Assembly (NCBI GenBank): GCA_963837585.1
Contig: CAWINX010000003.1
Location: 868,001 to 932,000 of the forward strand
DNA length: 64,000 nt
Direction of reading: 5' to 3'
DNA from: CAWINX01 sp963837585
Lineage (GTDB): Bacteria > Actinomycetota > Thermoleophilia > Solirubrobacterales > 70-9
The notes beneath the pieces are model-generated. The model made no database searches. It saw only the letters and a program-made list of their open reading frames with translations, and was not told where the DNA came from. This document shows positions 17,656 to 28,426 of the stretch, one piece after another (positions within the stretch are counted from its first letter, which is position 1; every line of letters starts with the position of its first letter). The position numbers were made by a program, and so were the translations under genes.

Positions 17656-18340
17656 TCCAGCCGTTACCGCCGTGATCGCGGTTCGCGACGGAGAGCGATT
17701 CCTCGCCGAGGCAATCGAGAGTGTGCTGGGTCAGACCGTGTCCTGCGCCGAGGTGATCGTCGTCGACAACGGCTCTACCGATCGAAGCAGAGAGATCGCC
17801 GCGCGATATGAGCCGGCGGTCACCCTGCTGGACGAACCCCGAAAGGGCATCGGACCGGCTCGCAACGCCGGCCTGGCGGCGGCGCGAGGCGACTTCGTCG
17901 GAATGCTTGACTGCGATGACCTTTGGGATCCGTGCAAGAACGAGATCCAACTCGAGGCGTTCCGGCTCAATCCCCGGCTGGATCTCGTTTTTGGACACGT
18001 CCAGCAATTTGCCGATCCCTCCTACGATCCCGCTCTCCACGGTCGGCTTGCGATCCCGTCAGAGCCACAGCCGGGGCTGTTCCTGCCGGCGATGCTGGCG
18101 CCGCGCTCGATATGGGAGCGGGTGGGACCATGGAGCGACGACGTAAAGGTCAGCGACGGCTTGCAGTGGCTGTTGCGCGCCAGGGCGATGAACCTGCAGG
18201 AAGAGATGCTCACCGAGACGGTGATCAGGCGCCGCGTCCACGACGCCAACTACACGCGCCAAAACGCCAATGAAGCCGGTGAGTTCGCCCACTTCCTCAA
18301 ACGGTCGATCGATGAGCGACGCAGGCGGGCGGCCGGTTGA
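17648..18340 (+). CDS. Family 2 glycosyltransferase
   Basis: A 230-residue GT-A fold enzyme. It starts AVTAVIAVRDGERFLAEAIE and contains VIVVDNGSTDRSREIA, GPARNAGLAAARGDF and the metal-binding DCDDLW. The acceptor half is short but has SDGLQWLLRARAM, as in small GT2 proteins found in peptide-modification clusters. The GTG at 17648 overlaps the kinase-like gene by 8 nt, and the stop overlaps the ABC transporter start. Whether it glycosylates a peptide or an envelope sugar is not shown. Confidence 0.85.
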   Translation: MLDPAVTAVIAVRDGERFLAEAIESVLGQTVSCAEVIVVDNGSTDRSREIAARYEPAVTLLDEPRKGIGPARNAGLAAARGDFVGMLDCDDLWDPCKNEIQLEAFRLNPRLDLVFGHVQQFADPSYDPALHGRLAIPSEPQPGLFLPAMLAPRSIWERVGPWSDDVKVSDGLQWLLRARAMNLQEEMLTETVIRRRVHDANYTRQNANEAGEFAHFLKRSIDERRRRAAG

Positions 18341-20001
18341 CCACGTCGTGGCGCTCGTTGGTACGGCTGTTCGGCGGCTCGCGCCGCCTGATCGCCGTAA
18401 GCGTCGCGATCGCAACCGCCCAGACGATCCTGTTGGTGCCGATCGCACTTCTGGTCGAGCTGGCATTCGACGACCTGATCCCCGGTCGCAAGGAGACAGG
18501 CCTGCTGGGCGTGGGCGTCGCGATCCTCGCGCTCTACCTCGCCAGCTCTGCGCTGGGGCTCTGGGCGCGGTCGGTGTCCTTGCGGGTGACCAAGGAGGCG
18601 ATCACCGCGCTCCGCGTTGATCTGCTGGAGAAGGTCTACGCGCTGCCACGGTCGTTCTTCGATCTCAATGAAGTCGCCAAGCTGCATGGCACGATCGTCC
18701 AGGACAGTGAGCGGATCGACCAGATGGCCAACGCCCTGGTCGCTCAGCTCCTGCCCACCGCGGTGATCGCCGTCGGCCTGTCAGTGGCGATGCTGGTCCT
18801 CAACCCGATCCTGTTCCTGTTGCTGGCACTCGTCGCGCCTCTCCTGCTGCTCGGTTCGGTTGTCATCGGTCGTTCTGTTCGCCGTCGCACCCATAACTGG
18901 CGCGAGGCTTTTGAGGTGTTCGACGCCCAGACCCTTTTCGCCCTACGGGCGATCACGCTGACCAAGGCTCACGGGGTCGACTCCACGGAGATCGCGGGGC
19001 GACGGCGCCAGCTCAACGAATTGGGCCTCCTCGGCCGCACCATGGCCTACATGCAAACGGCGTACTCGTTGGCCAACGGGACCGTGATGGCGATCGGGGC
19101 GGTGATCGTTCTCGTCGTCGGCGGCCGGGCAGTCGCCGCCGGCTCGATGACTGTTGGCGACCTCGTTTCCTTCTTCACGTTGCTGGCCCTGCTTCGGGGA
19201 CAGACGCCGACGATGCTGACCGCGATTCCGGTGGTGATTTCGGGAATGGAGTCGCTTGAGAGGGTGGAGGGGCTGTTGGCCGTCGAAACGGTTGAGCCCT
19301 ATCGCGGCAGGCGGAGGATCGAGTTCACGGGATCGGTGCGGATTGAGTCGGTGTCCTTCTCCTATCCCGATGGGGCTCCCGTCATTTCCGACCTGGACCT
19401 TGAGATCGGCGCTGGTGAGAGGGTTGCGATCGTAGGGCCCAACGGCGCCGGCAAGAGCACCTTGGTCAGCCTGCTGCTCGGCCTCTACCGTCCCGACGAG
19501 GGGCGCCTCTACGCCGAGGGCATTCCCTACGACGATCTCGACATGTCGCACCTGCGGGCTCAAGTCGGGGCGGTCCTGCAGGATCCGATTCTGTTCTCGG
19601 CGACGATCCGGGAGAACATCGCTTATGCGATGCCTGACGTCGACGAGGAAGCGTTGCGCCGAGTCGCCGCCCTCGCCGTCGTCGATGAGTTCGCGGAATC
19701 GCTTCCGGCCGGCTATGAGACCGAAGTCGGGGACGAGGGGGTTCTTCTGTCCGGCGGTCAGCGCCAGCGGGTCGCGATCGCGCGGGCCATGCTGCGAGGC
19801 CCAGCCCTGCTGATCCTCGATGAGCCGACGACCTACCTGGATGCGCAGTCTGCGATGGCGCTGATGGCCGGCCTGCGGGACCTCGATCCGGCGCCGAGCC
19901 TGCTGATCGTCACCCACGACCCCCTGATCGCCGCGGAGGCAGACCGCATCGTCGAGCTGCGCGACGGGCGCCTGCAGCAACAGCAAGAGGTTTCAAGGTG
20001 A
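18337..20001 (+). CDS. ABC transporter, fused membrane and ATPase domains
   Basis: A 554-residue half-transporter of the exporter type. The first ~310 residues hold about six membrane segments; the ATPase follows with Walker A GPNGAGKST, Q-loop QDPILFSATIRENIAYA, signature LLSGGQRQRVAIARAML, Walker B LLILDEPT and the H-loop THDP. It has no N-terminal peptidase domain, so any leader removal must be done elsewhere. The start is a TTG overlapping the GT2 stop. In this setting it likely exports the cluster product; lipid or drug export is the alternative. Confidence 0.9.
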   Translation: MTTSWRSLVRLFGGSRRLIAVSVAIATAQTILLVPIALLVELAFDDLIPGRKETGLLGVGVAILALYLASSALGLWARSVSLRVTKEAITALRVDLLEKVYALPRSFFDLNEVAKLHGTIVQDSERIDQMANALVAQLLPTAVIAVGLSVAMLVLNPILFLLLALVAPLLLLGSVVIGRSVRRRTHNWREAFEVFDAQTLFALRAITLTKAHGVDSTEIAGRRRQLNELGLLGRTMAYMQTAYSLANGTVMAIGAVIVLVVGGRAVAAGSMTVGDLVSFFTLLALLRGQTPTMLTAIPVVISGMESLERVEGLLAVETVEPYRGRRRIEFTGSVRIESVSFSYPDGAPVISDLDLEIGAGERVAIVGPNGAGKSTLVSLLLGLYRPDEGRLYAEGIPYDDLDMSHLRAQVGAVLQDPILFSATIRENIAYAMPDVDEEALRRVAALAVVDEFAESLPAGYETEVGDEGVLLSGGQRQRVAIARAMLRGPALLILDEPTTYLDAQSAMALMAGLRDLDPAPSLLIVTHDPLIAAEADRIVELRDGRLQQQQEVSR

Positions 20002-21221
20002 GCGGGGTGGGTTTCTGGCCGGGCCCGCGTCATCGGTTGCTCTTGCATGCGGCCCTCGACGAGGCCGAAGCCGCGATGAAGGCATGGCGGCGCTGGCGTG
20101 AGTTGGTCGAGTTCGACGATCTCGACGAACCCGAGAATCGTCTTCTGCCGCTCGTCTATCGCAATCTCGGCACCCAGCTCGCCGACGACCCCGTCGTGGG
20201 CAGGATGCGCGGCGTCTACCGCCTCACATGGACGCGGAATCAATTGCTTGCGTCGGCTGGGGCTGAGGCTGTGCGCGAGTTGGCCGCTCAGGGGGTCCCG
20301 ACGTTGTTGCTCAAGGGGGCTGCGCTCAGTCTTCTCAACTACCGCGACATGGGTGTTCGGCCGATGGCGGATGTCGACGTGCTGGTGCCGCCCGCGCAGG
20401 CGCGGATTGCCATGGATTGCCTGCTCAGCGCCGGCTGGCAGGCCGGCGTTGAGCAGCCCCGAGCGGATGATCCGCGTCCACCATTCCTACGGAATCTCGA
20501 ATCCGTCCCACGGTGAGGTGGATCTGCACTGGTTCTCGCTCTGGACGACCAGTGGCGATGCGCCTCTCTGGGAAGCGGCCGTGCCGTTGGAGATCGGCGG
20601 AGAGCCGACCCTGGCGCCCTGTCTCGGCGGATTCCCTGCTCAACGTCTGCGCCCATGGCTCGCCGCGTCAACCAGTGCCCGCCTTCCGCTGGATCGCCGA
20701 TGCGGTCACGATCGTCCGCTCTGACTCTCTCGACTGGGATCGATTCGTCGCCGAGGCTCGCCGTCGCCGCCTCACCACCGTTGCCGGCGCTGCCCTTGCC
20801 TATCTGCGCGCCGAATTCTCACTGGAGATCCCGTGCCGAGTAGTCGTCTCTCTGCGGGCGTGCAGTCGCCCTTCTGGGAGCGGGTGGCGTTTCGGGCCGC
20901 CTCGCGCAAGCGCACTCCCTGGGGCACCTTGGTGTTCATCGGCGAGCGCCATTGGCGAATGCGAGCCCTGCGCGCCGAGGCGCCTTGGCACCCAGGGTTC
21001 CTCACCTATGCCGCTTCGGTTTGGGACTTCGATAACCCCTGGCAACTGCTGACCGCACGGGGCACGGAGGATGGCCCGCTTCGGGCTCAGCCGGGTCGGT
21101 TTCGTCTCGTTTGCGAGCGAGACTGGGGCCTGGACACAGCCTGGGAGTGCCCGCCTACAGGGCGCGGGCTTTCTCTAGGTGGCGCCGGCGCGAGCGCGGT
21201 GTCTTGCAATCCGAGCTCTAA
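19998..21221 (+). pseudogene. Nucleotidyltransferase-family protein (NTP_transf_5 type), frame disrupted
   Basis: A GTG start overlaps the ABC gene (GTGA). The first part has LPLVYRNLG, then PTLLLKGAALSLLNYRDMGVRPMADVDVLV, the minimal nucleotidyltransferase signature (KG...R.M.D.D). Continuations lie in other frames: HHSYGISNPSHGEVDLHW, then ADSLLNVCAHGS and DWDRFVAEARRRRL, then SPFWERVAFRAASRKR. The natural stop is TAA at 21219. At least three indels are needed, near 20460, 20627 and 20833. This family accompanies PqqD and HprK-like genes in lasso-type clusters. The last 46 bases overlap the converging GT2 gene. Confidence 0.7.
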
Positions 21222-21904
21222 AAGTGTAGAGGCCGGCCCGCGCGGCCTCGGTGTCCTGGGTCATGTTCCCGGCGTGTATTCTGCGCTTCAAAACGACGTT
21301 CGGGCGGCGGGAAATCACGCCAGGCTCGATGGGGCGCAACAGCAAGTCGACATCCTCGGCTGTAGCGGATCGTCTCGTCGAAGCCGCCGACTCGCTCGAA
21401 GAGGTCGCTCCGCAGCACCATGGTCATCGGTAGAATCGGGGGCTCGTCGTCGACCCCGGTCGGCGTTTCGGGCATTGCCGCCACTGGGCGACCCGCGGCC
21501 CAAAAGGGAAGTTCGGCTCCCGGCTCGATCAGGTGCTCCTGAGCGCAGAGGACGCAGACGGCCGCCGGGTGCGCGAGCAGCCATTCGACCTGGAACGCGA
21601 GCTTCTCGAGCAGGAGGACGTCGTCGGCGTCGACGAAGGCGACCATCTCGCCGCGCGCCGCTGCCACACCCGCATTGCGGCCGCCGCCGGGCCCCCCTGC
21701 TCCGCGGGTTGCGAAGCAGGGTCACGCCCTCGTAGCGCGGCGCGACCTCGGCGGTGGCATCGTCGGAGTCGTCGTCGACGACGATCGTCTCGACCGGCGA
21801 ATAGGTCTGGCCCAGGGCGCTCTCGATCGCCTCGCCGAGAAATCGGCTCCGCGTTGAGCGCCGGGAATGACACGCTGACGAGCGGCCTTCCATCGACCGG
21901 ACAT
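21175..21904 (-). pseudogene. Family 2 glycosyltransferase, frame disrupted
   Basis: Pieces of one GT2 protein lie in all three minus frames: LVSVSFPALNAE, then FLGEAIESALGQTYSPVETIVVDD, then AAARGEMVAFVDADDVLLLEKL with the DxD-like motif, and LRSDLFERVGGFDETI. A GNMTQDTEAARAGLYTF end stops at 21175. Several one-base shifts within 21220-21900 separate them. It is the last gene of the minus-strand exporter/glycosidase operon. The order of motifs is intact, so the fragments are probably one real gene with sequence errors, although true decay cannot be excluded. Confidence 0.7.
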
Positions 21905-21910
21905 TCTTCC

Positions 21911-23096
21911 TTAGCCGATGGCTCGCCGCGTCGGCTGGATCCGGCTCCGCCAGCTCCGCGATCAGCGCCGACCAGGCGAAGGACTTCGCGCCAAGTCCCT
22001 TGCCCGTGCGCGGGTCGTAGTACTCGCGCAGGCCCTCGCGTTCGACTGCGCCGATCAGGCCCTGCGCCAGCCGCGTCGCCTCCTCTTCGTAGCCGAGTCG
22101 GCGCATCCCCAGCCAGGCCATCCAGGCCGAGTTGACCCAGGTGGGGCCGCGCCAGTAGCGGCGGATCGGGCCGCGGCCGCCGCCGGGCTCATAGCTCGGC
22201 TCCGAGGCGGCGACCGAGGGAGGCGCGACGGGGGTGAGGAACTCGCCGTCGTTCAGCAGGTGCTCCTCGACGAGGCGGCGGCCGATCTCCTCCGGCAGGT
22301 CGGGGAGGGCGAGCGGGGCGAAGGCCGCCCAGGTGAGGACGCCGGGCCGCTCGCCGCCCGGCGCCACCTCGTCGATGAACATTCCGCGCCGCTCGTCCCA
22401 GAGCCGTTCGACCAGCGCCGGTGTCGCCGAGGGGCGACCCGAGGCCTGCAGGGCCAGCGACCACATCGTGTTGACCAGGACCTCGCAGAGCACCGGGCCG
22501 CCGCGGTCGCGCACCCGCCGCGCGTCGAAGCCGAGTCGCCGGTTGTGGTGGACCAGCAGGGGGAAGCCGACTCGGGTGCACGCTCGCCGGCCCCAGACCG
22601 GGTCGAACTTCGGCGAGGCGTCGAGCCCCGACTCGTCGGGTTGAAGGATCCACAGCAGCCCGTCGCCGTCGAGGTCGCGGTGCTCCGCTAGCCAGTCGAG
22701 CTGCGCGGCGATCCGCGGCTCTTCGGCGGGGTCGCCGACCGCGATTCGCCAGGCCCAGGCCAGCAGCGGCGGCTGGATCGTCTCGGTCTGGAAGGAGTTG
22801 CGCGAGGCGACGTTGTAGAAGGGCAGCCGGGCGAGCGAGACGCGCCGGTGCCAGAAGATCGTGTGGCCGATGAAGCCGTCGGGACGCTGCGCGGCGAGCA
22901 GGCTCTCCAGCTCGAGTCGCGAGCGGGCCGGGTCGAAGCGCCGCCAGACGATCGCCGCGAAGCAGGAGTCCCAGTACCACTGCCAGGGATAGTGGCCCGG
23001 GCTGGGCCGGGTGTAGGAGTAGCGCGTCCCGTCTCGCTCACCCTCCAGCCAGTTGCGGCGGAGGACGCGCTCGGCGATCTCGACCGCGGCGGTCAC
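21911..23096 (-). CDS. MGH1-like / glucosidase-type glycoside hydrolase
   Basis: An (alpha/alpha)6-barrel hydrolase of about 395 residues, related to the GH63/MGH1-like group. It shows WQWYWDSCFAAIVWRRFDP near the start, AAQRPDGFIGHTIFW, SRNSFQTETIQPPLLAWA and late YWRGPTWVNSAWMAWLGMRRLG. Such enzymes trim glucosyl or mannosyl-glycerate type compounds; the substrate is unknown. The GTG at 23096 overlaps the permease stop (GTGA). The end is uncertain: in the given frame it reads into the next gene, while a one-base shift would stop at the TAA at 21911. Confidence 0.72.
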
Positions 23097-23899
23097 ACCC
23101 CGGTGCGGCGCATTTCTCGCAGCGCCAGAGCGCCGAACAGGGCCAGCATGCCCACCAGGGCGGCGATTCCCGGCCACGTCCCCGCCCAGCTGACTCCGCC
23201 GACGAAGCCCTGCCGGGCGGCGTCGACGACCTGCGTCACCGGGTTGATCCTGGCCGCGTCGTGCATCCAGCCCTGCAGTAGCGCCAGCGGCGCGTAGGCG
23301 GTGGTGGTGAAGATCAGCGCCATCATCCCCGCCTGCATCAGCGGCGCCGCTGACTGGCTCTTGTAGTGCAGCGCCAGCATCGAGCCCCAGCAGGCGGCCA
23401 CGGCCGCCATCGTCGCGACCATCAGGTAGCTGATCAGGAGGCCGTCGATCCCCGGCCATCCAGCCCCGAGCAGCAACGCGATGGCGAGAACGAAGGTCGC
23501 GGGGATCAGCGCCCGGGCGCTCGCCGAGAGGACCGTGCCGGAGAGCAGGACCCAGCGGGGGGCGGGGGAGACGAGCAGCCGGTCGAGCCAGCCCTGCTCG
23601 ATGTCGCGGGCCAGGTTGACTCCGGTCGCCGCCCCCGTAAAGCCCGCGCCCTGGAGCATGCTGACCGGGACGACGAAGCTCTCGTAGCTGCCGGTGTCGA
23701 AGCCGTTCAGATGGGTGAGCGCCCCGAACACCCCGTTGATTCCGAGAAAGAAGATGGTCGGGGCAAGCACCCCCGGGATCGCCGCCCCGGGTACCCGGAT
23801 CAGCTCGTTCTTGGCGCGCGTCATCAGCGCCGCGATCGTCGCCAGGTTCGTCCGCCAAGCGGGGATCGGGGCGACCGCTGCTGTCGACGCGGCTTCCAT
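23093..23899 (-). CDS. ABC-2 type permease
   Basis: A 268-residue membrane protein with six predicted helices, of the DrrB/ABC-2 type. Typical features are TIFFLGINGVFG in the first helix, the cytoplasmic DIEQGWLDRLLVSP stretch, and GWMHDAARINPVTQVVDAAR before the last helix. It shares one base with the upstream permease gene (TGATG), so the two permeases probably form a heterodimer with the ATPase encoded two genes upstream. The cargo is unknown. Confidence 0.88.
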   Translation of the reverse strand: MEAASTAAVAPIPAWRTNLATIAALMTRAKNELIRVPGAAIPGVLAPTIFFLGINGVFGALTHLNGFDTGSYESFVVPVSMLQGAGFTGAATGVNLARDIEQGWLDRLLVSPAPRWVLLSGTVLSASARALIPATFVLAIALLLGAGWPGIDGLLISYLMVATMAAVAACWGSMLALHYKSQSAAPLMQAGMMALIFTTTAYAPLALLQGWMHDAARINPVTQVVDAARQGFVGGVSWAGTWPGIAALVGMLALFGALALREMRRTGV

Positions 23900-24680
23900 C
23901 AGCCCACCTTCAGCCGGTGTCGGAGCGCCCGAGCGCTGAGGATCAGACCCAGCGCCGCGATCCCGCCGATCGCCAGCAGCGCCTCCAGGGTCTTCGAGAG
24001 TGAGACCCCCGAGATGATCGGGTCGCGCACCCCCGAGACGATCAGGCTGAACGGGTTGTAGCGGGCGATCGTCTGGGCCGGCTCGATCATCAGGTCCACC
24101 GGGAAGAACGCGGAGGAGAGGAAGAGGACGACAAGGACGAGCGGGAAGAGGCCCTGGACGACGCTGGCGCTGCCCGTCCGCAGGGCGATCGCCGCGCCGA
24201 TTGCGCCGACCGCCAGCGCCGAGGTCGTGATCAGGAGGACGGCGAGCGCTACGCCCGGCACGCCGCCGTCGATGTGGGCGCCGAAGATCAGCGCGATGGC
24301 CAGGAACCAGAGCGCCGAGAAGAGCCCCAGCGCCGCGGTTCCGGCGAGCCGTCCGAGCACGATCGCGAAGCGGGGGATCGGCGCCGCGAAGAGGCGGTCG
24401 GTGAAGCCCATCTCGATGTCGACTGCCAGCGCGATCCCGCCGCTGTTTGCGGCCAGCATCATCGCCTGCATCATCGCCCCGGCGATCATGAACTGGAGGA
24501 AGCTCTGAACCGGCGGAAAGCCCGGCAGGTTGATCGCGGCCCCCGCCCCGCCCGTCTGGATCGCCAGCAGCAGGGTGGGGAAGACGACGATCGGCGCCAT
24601 CAGCTGCGGGCGGCGGAAGGTCTGGCGGACCGAGCGCATGCCGAGGCCGCGTACCACGCGAAGGTTTACCAGCAGGGCGC

Positions 24681-24684
<4 letters not shown>
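23899..24684 (-). CDS. ABC-2 type permease
   Basis: A 261-residue polytopic membrane protein paralogous to the next gene. It has PIVVFPTLLLAIQTGG, the cytoplasmic DIEMGFTDRLFAAPIPRFAIVLGR stretch characteristic of DrrB-like permeases, and PAQTIARYNPFSLIVSGVRD near the end. Its start overlaps the ATPase stop by 4 nt. With the ATPase and the second permease it forms a complete exporter of the daunorubicin-resistance type, a name that reflects family and not substrate. Confidence 0.88.
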
Positions 24685-25643
<959 letters not shown>

Positions 25644-25645
25644 GG

Positions 25646-27019
25646 CTACGCCTCGGTCGGCTCGGGCTGGGCCAGCGGCGGCCGCGCCTCGACCCAGTGC
25701 CGCTGGTTGGCGCGCTCCAGAGCTTCGGCGGCGTCGAGCAGCAACTCGTCCCGCCCCCAGGCCGCCTGCAGTTGCAGTCCGATCGGCAGTCCGTCGGAGC
25801 TGAGTCCCACCGGCAGATTGATCGCGGGGATCCCGGTCAGGTTGGCGAGCCCGGCGCCCCTCACGTTTGCTTGATCGGCGGTGAGCGTGCCGGAGGGGAG
25901 CTCGACGAGGGGCGACTCCAGCGGTGGCGCGACGGCCGGGACGGTGGGCCAGGCCAATACGTCGATCTCCTCGAAGAGGTCGGCGAGACGCCGGCGCATC
26001 AGGGTGCGGATACGCGCCGCCTGCACGCTCGCGGCGGCGGGCAGCAGCATTCGGTACTTCATGAAGCCGCGGTTGATCGGGCTGATCTCGGGATCAAGGT
26101 GGTTGAGTCGTTCGGGGGAGATCCCCCCGAGGCTGTCGACGTTGGCGATCAGCACCGTCGCCAGCGACGCCATCTCGATGTCGGCGAGGGTCACCTCACG
26201 CAGTTCGCCGCCAGTTTCCGCTCGCATCGCCGCGATCGCCGCCTCGCAGGCCTCGCGAACCTCCGGAGATGCGTCTTCGGAGACCGTGTCGCGAATCACT
26301 CCTATGCGCAGCCCGGCCGCGTCGCCCGCGGCGAGCTCCTCGCCGAACAGCGCCGAACCCAGCAGGCGGGAGTCGGCCGCGTCGGCGCAGAGCGGCCCGG
26401 AGACGATCGTGCTCGAGCTGCCGGCCATGTGATGCCCGGCCATCGCCGAGCGTCCGAAGGTGGGCTTCAGTCCGGTCAGGCCGCAGTAGGCGGCGGGAAA
26501 GCGGATCGACCCGATTCCGTCCGCGCCGACCGAGCCGGCGACCAGCCGGGCGGAGACGGCGGCCGCGGGGCCGCTGGAGGAACCGCCGGGACAGCGCTCG
26601 GTGTTCCAGGGATTACGGGCCGGCCCGTAGACCGAGGTGTTGCCGGTGCTGCTCGCTCCCAGCTCGTGCATGTTCGCTACTCCGACGATGACTGCCCCGG
26701 CGTCGCGCAGGGCGCGGTAGGGGCCGGACTCGCCCGGCTCGGTCGGGACGAGCATCTCCGCGGCGCCGAAGCGCTGCGCCCGCCAGGGCAGCGGCCACTC
26801 GTCCTTGATCACGACGGGGACACCGCGGAGCGGCCCGTTCGGCGCCGCGTCGAGCATCTCCCGGGAACGCTCCGGGAAGGTCTCGACGACGGCGTTGATC
26901 GCCGGGTTGCGCTCCTCGATCCGGGCCAGCGTCGCATCGAGCAACTCGACCGGGTCGGTTTCCCCGGCCGCGATCGCCGCGGCCTGCTCGCGCAGGGGGA
27001 GGTCGAGCGGATTGCTCAC
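25646..27019 (-). CDS. Amidase-signature family hydrolase
   Basis: A 457-residue amidase. The Ser-cisSer-Lys catalytic set is recognisable: Lys in GVPVVIKDEW, the glycine/serine motif CPGGSSSGPAAAVSA, and the nucleophile region GADGIGSIRFPAAYCGLTGLKPT. It is shorter than GatA and no gatC/gatB is nearby, so tRNA amidation is unlikely. The start overlaps a 67-codon gene by 4 nt (ATGA), and the ABC exporter follows directly. Substrate unknown; a small amide or peptide amide is possible. Confidence 0.88.
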   Translation of the reverse strand: MSNPLDLPLREQAAAIAAGETDPVELLDATLARIEERNPAINAVVETFPERSREMLDAAPNGPLRGVPVVIKDEWPLPWRAQRFGAAEMLVPTEPGESGPYRALRDAGAVIVGVANMHELGASSTGNTSVYGPARNPWNTERCPGGSSSGPAAAVSARLVAGSVGADGIGSIRFPAAYCGLTGLKPTFGRSAMAGHHMAGSSSTIVSGPLCADAADSRLLGSALFGEELAAGDAAGLRIGVIRDTVSEDASPEVREACEAAIAAMRAETGGELREVTLADIEMASLATVLIANVDSLGGISPERLNHLDPEISPINRGFMKYRMLLPAAASVQAARIRTLMRRRLADLFEEIDVLAWPTVPAVAPPLESPLVELPSGTLTADQANVRGAGLANLTGIPAINLPVGLSSDGLPIGLQLQAAWGRDELLLDAAEALERANQRHWVEARPPLAQPEPTEA

Positions 27020-27219
27020 GCTCGCTCCGGCGCCCGCGAGAGGTCGGGGGCGCGCTCGGGCTGGAGGTCACCGAGGTCGAGCGAGAGCATTTCGCGGATC
27101 GCCGGCCAGAACATTTGGTGGGCGGCTCCCATCACCGCCAGCTCGATCTCGTCGGCCTCGATTCCGAAGGAAGCGAGACCGGCCGGGATGAAGTCTTCTG
27201 CGCGATCCGAGGCTTCCAT
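27016..27219 (-). CDS. Small helical protein, possible amidase partner (AtzG/GatC-like)
   Basis: A 67-residue acidic helical protein with GIEADEIELAVMGAAHQMFWPAIREMLSLDL followed by a Pro/Arg tail. Size, position immediately before an amidase and the 4-nt overlap parallel AtzG, the small subunit that stabilises the amidase AtzE, and GatC for GatA. No strong motif is present, so the partner role is inferred from architecture. It is the first gene of the minus-strand operon. Confidence 0.55.
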   Translation of the reverse strand: MEASDRAEDFIPAGLASFGIEADEIELAVMGAAHQMFWPAIREMLSLDLGDLQPERAPDLSRAPERA

Positions 27220-27352
27220 ATTGCGTCGGCAACCCTACAGCGGAGGTGTGGCCGGGATCGTGCAGTTGGGCGTCGGCGAAGCATCCGGCCGCCATGGACG
27301 ACAGAATGGCGCCGCAACCGGGGCAGTTAACCCGTGTTCCTAGACGGCCGAC

Positions 27353-28120
27353 GTGTCAAGAGCATCGACAAGCCAACCTGGCAGGACCAGCGCGCTGCGT
27401 ACAGCCGCTGCGGCCGCATGCCTTTTCGCCGCCCTGGTCGCGATTGCCTGGCCCGGCGCCGCCGACTCGGCGCCCCTCAGGGTCATCGTCCTCGGCCAGA
27501 CCGCTTCGACTCCCCGGCCGTCCTGTCCAGGGAAGGTCATCAACAACGTCGAGATCGTCCCCTGTCGAGTCGAGGGTCACGTCACCGGCTTCCAGGCGAG
27601 GGCCGGCGGGGTCTCCAGGGCGTATGAGGCGCCGTTCGACGGCAAGATCGTCGCCTGGTCGATCTCCCTCTCGAAGCCTTCGACCCGATCCAGTTCGACG
27701 ACGACCGACGAGGTCGGCTTCTTCGACGACTTCCTCGGCCACCCGGCGGAAGCGAGGATCAGCGTCCTGCGGCCGGTCAAGGGCTCGAAGCCGCCCCAGT
27801 ACACGCTGGCTCGCCAGAGCCCGGTCCAGGTGCTCAACTCCTACTTCGGCAGCACCGTCATCTTCGCCCTCGATCACCCGCTGTCCGTGCTGAGGGGGCA
27901 GGTGCTCGGCCTCACGGTGCCGACCTGGGCGCCGATGTTCGCCTTCAACGTCGCCGCCAACAACACCTGGCGGGGCAGCCGCCTGCCGAAGCACTGCTCC
28001 TCGAAGAGCGACATCCAGAACGGTCACCCGCAGCAGGTGGTCGGCAAGACCAAGACCTACGGCTGCTACTACTCCAACGCGCGGTTGCTCTATACCGCGA
28101 CGCTGGTCAAGAAGCCGTAG
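27353..28120 (+). CDS. Secreted protein of unknown function
   Basis: A 255-residue protein with an N-terminal signal peptide (basic start, then TAAAAACLFAALVAIAWPGAADSA). The mature part is beta-rich, with paired cysteines (SCPGKVINNVEIVPC; PKHCSSKSDIQ and TYGCYYS near the end) that suggest disulfides in the cell-wall space. No known domain was recognised. The start is a GTG with no close upstream neighbour on its strand. The first hairpin repeat begins 18 nt after its stop and may act as its terminator. Confidence 0.65.
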   Translation: MSRASTSQPGRTSALRTAAAAACLFAALVAIAWPGAADSAPLRVIVLGQTASTPRPSCPGKVINNVEIVPCRVEGHVTGFQARAGGVSRAYEAPFDGKIVAWSISLSKPSTRSSSTTTDEVGFFDDFLGHPAEARISVLRPVKGSKPPQYTLARQSPVQVLNSYFGSTVIFALDHPLSVLRGQVLGLTVPTWAPMFAFNVAANNTWRGSRLPKHCSSKSDIQNGHPQQVVGKTKTYGCYYSNARLLYTATLVKKP

Positions 28121-28138
28121 AGCCGCGGGGGCGTTAGG

Positions 28139-28256
28139 GACGGGGCGTCCGGCACCCCTCCTCACTCGCCTGACTGGCTGAATCGCCTGGAGCCGTCCGA
28201 GGAAGCGCTCTCGGCCAGCGGCGCAAAACGTTCGGAGGGGCACCGGACGCCCCGTC
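28139..28256 (+). repeat. Structured hairpin repeat, copy 1
   Basis: A 118-bp element. Bases 28139-28152 (GACGGGGCGTCCGG) pair perfectly with 28243-28256. After a 2x2 internal loop, 28155-28161 pair with 28234-28240. Inside, CGCC (28167-28170) pairs with GGCG (28220-28223), and CTGGCTGA (28174-28181) pairs with TCGGCCAG (28211-28218) through one G-U pair. The internal core is nearly identical to copy 2 at 29048-29160 in reverse orientation, while the outer stem differs in sequence and keeps pairing. The copy begins 18 nt after the stop of the preceding plus-strand gene. It could be a structured RNA, a MITE-like element or a 3'-end element. Confidence 0.85.
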
Positions 28257-28426
28257 AGCACCGCCGTCCCGGGAATGTCCTCCGCACTTGCTGGTCTGAG
28301 GGCCGCTACTGCCTTCCGCGGGAAACATCATCTGCTTGCTGTCGCTCCTCGTCCAAAGGAGAAGCGTCGCCGGACGGCCGCGAGGTGCCTGCCTCCACGC
28401 GGGAGCAGTTGTGTCAGGATCGCCGC
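28257..28426. other. Spacer between repeat copy 1 and HNH gene
   Basis: About 170 bases without a supported gene. An AGGAT at 28417-28421 is a reasonable ribosome site for the HNH start at 28427. No clear promoter, repeat or conserved peptide was seen in the rest. Confidence 0.5.

Noticed and set aside
16124..21221. A complete lasso-peptide cluster
   Set aside because: No Asn-synthetase-like cyclase, transglutaminase-like protease or separate precursor gene was found on either strand nearby.
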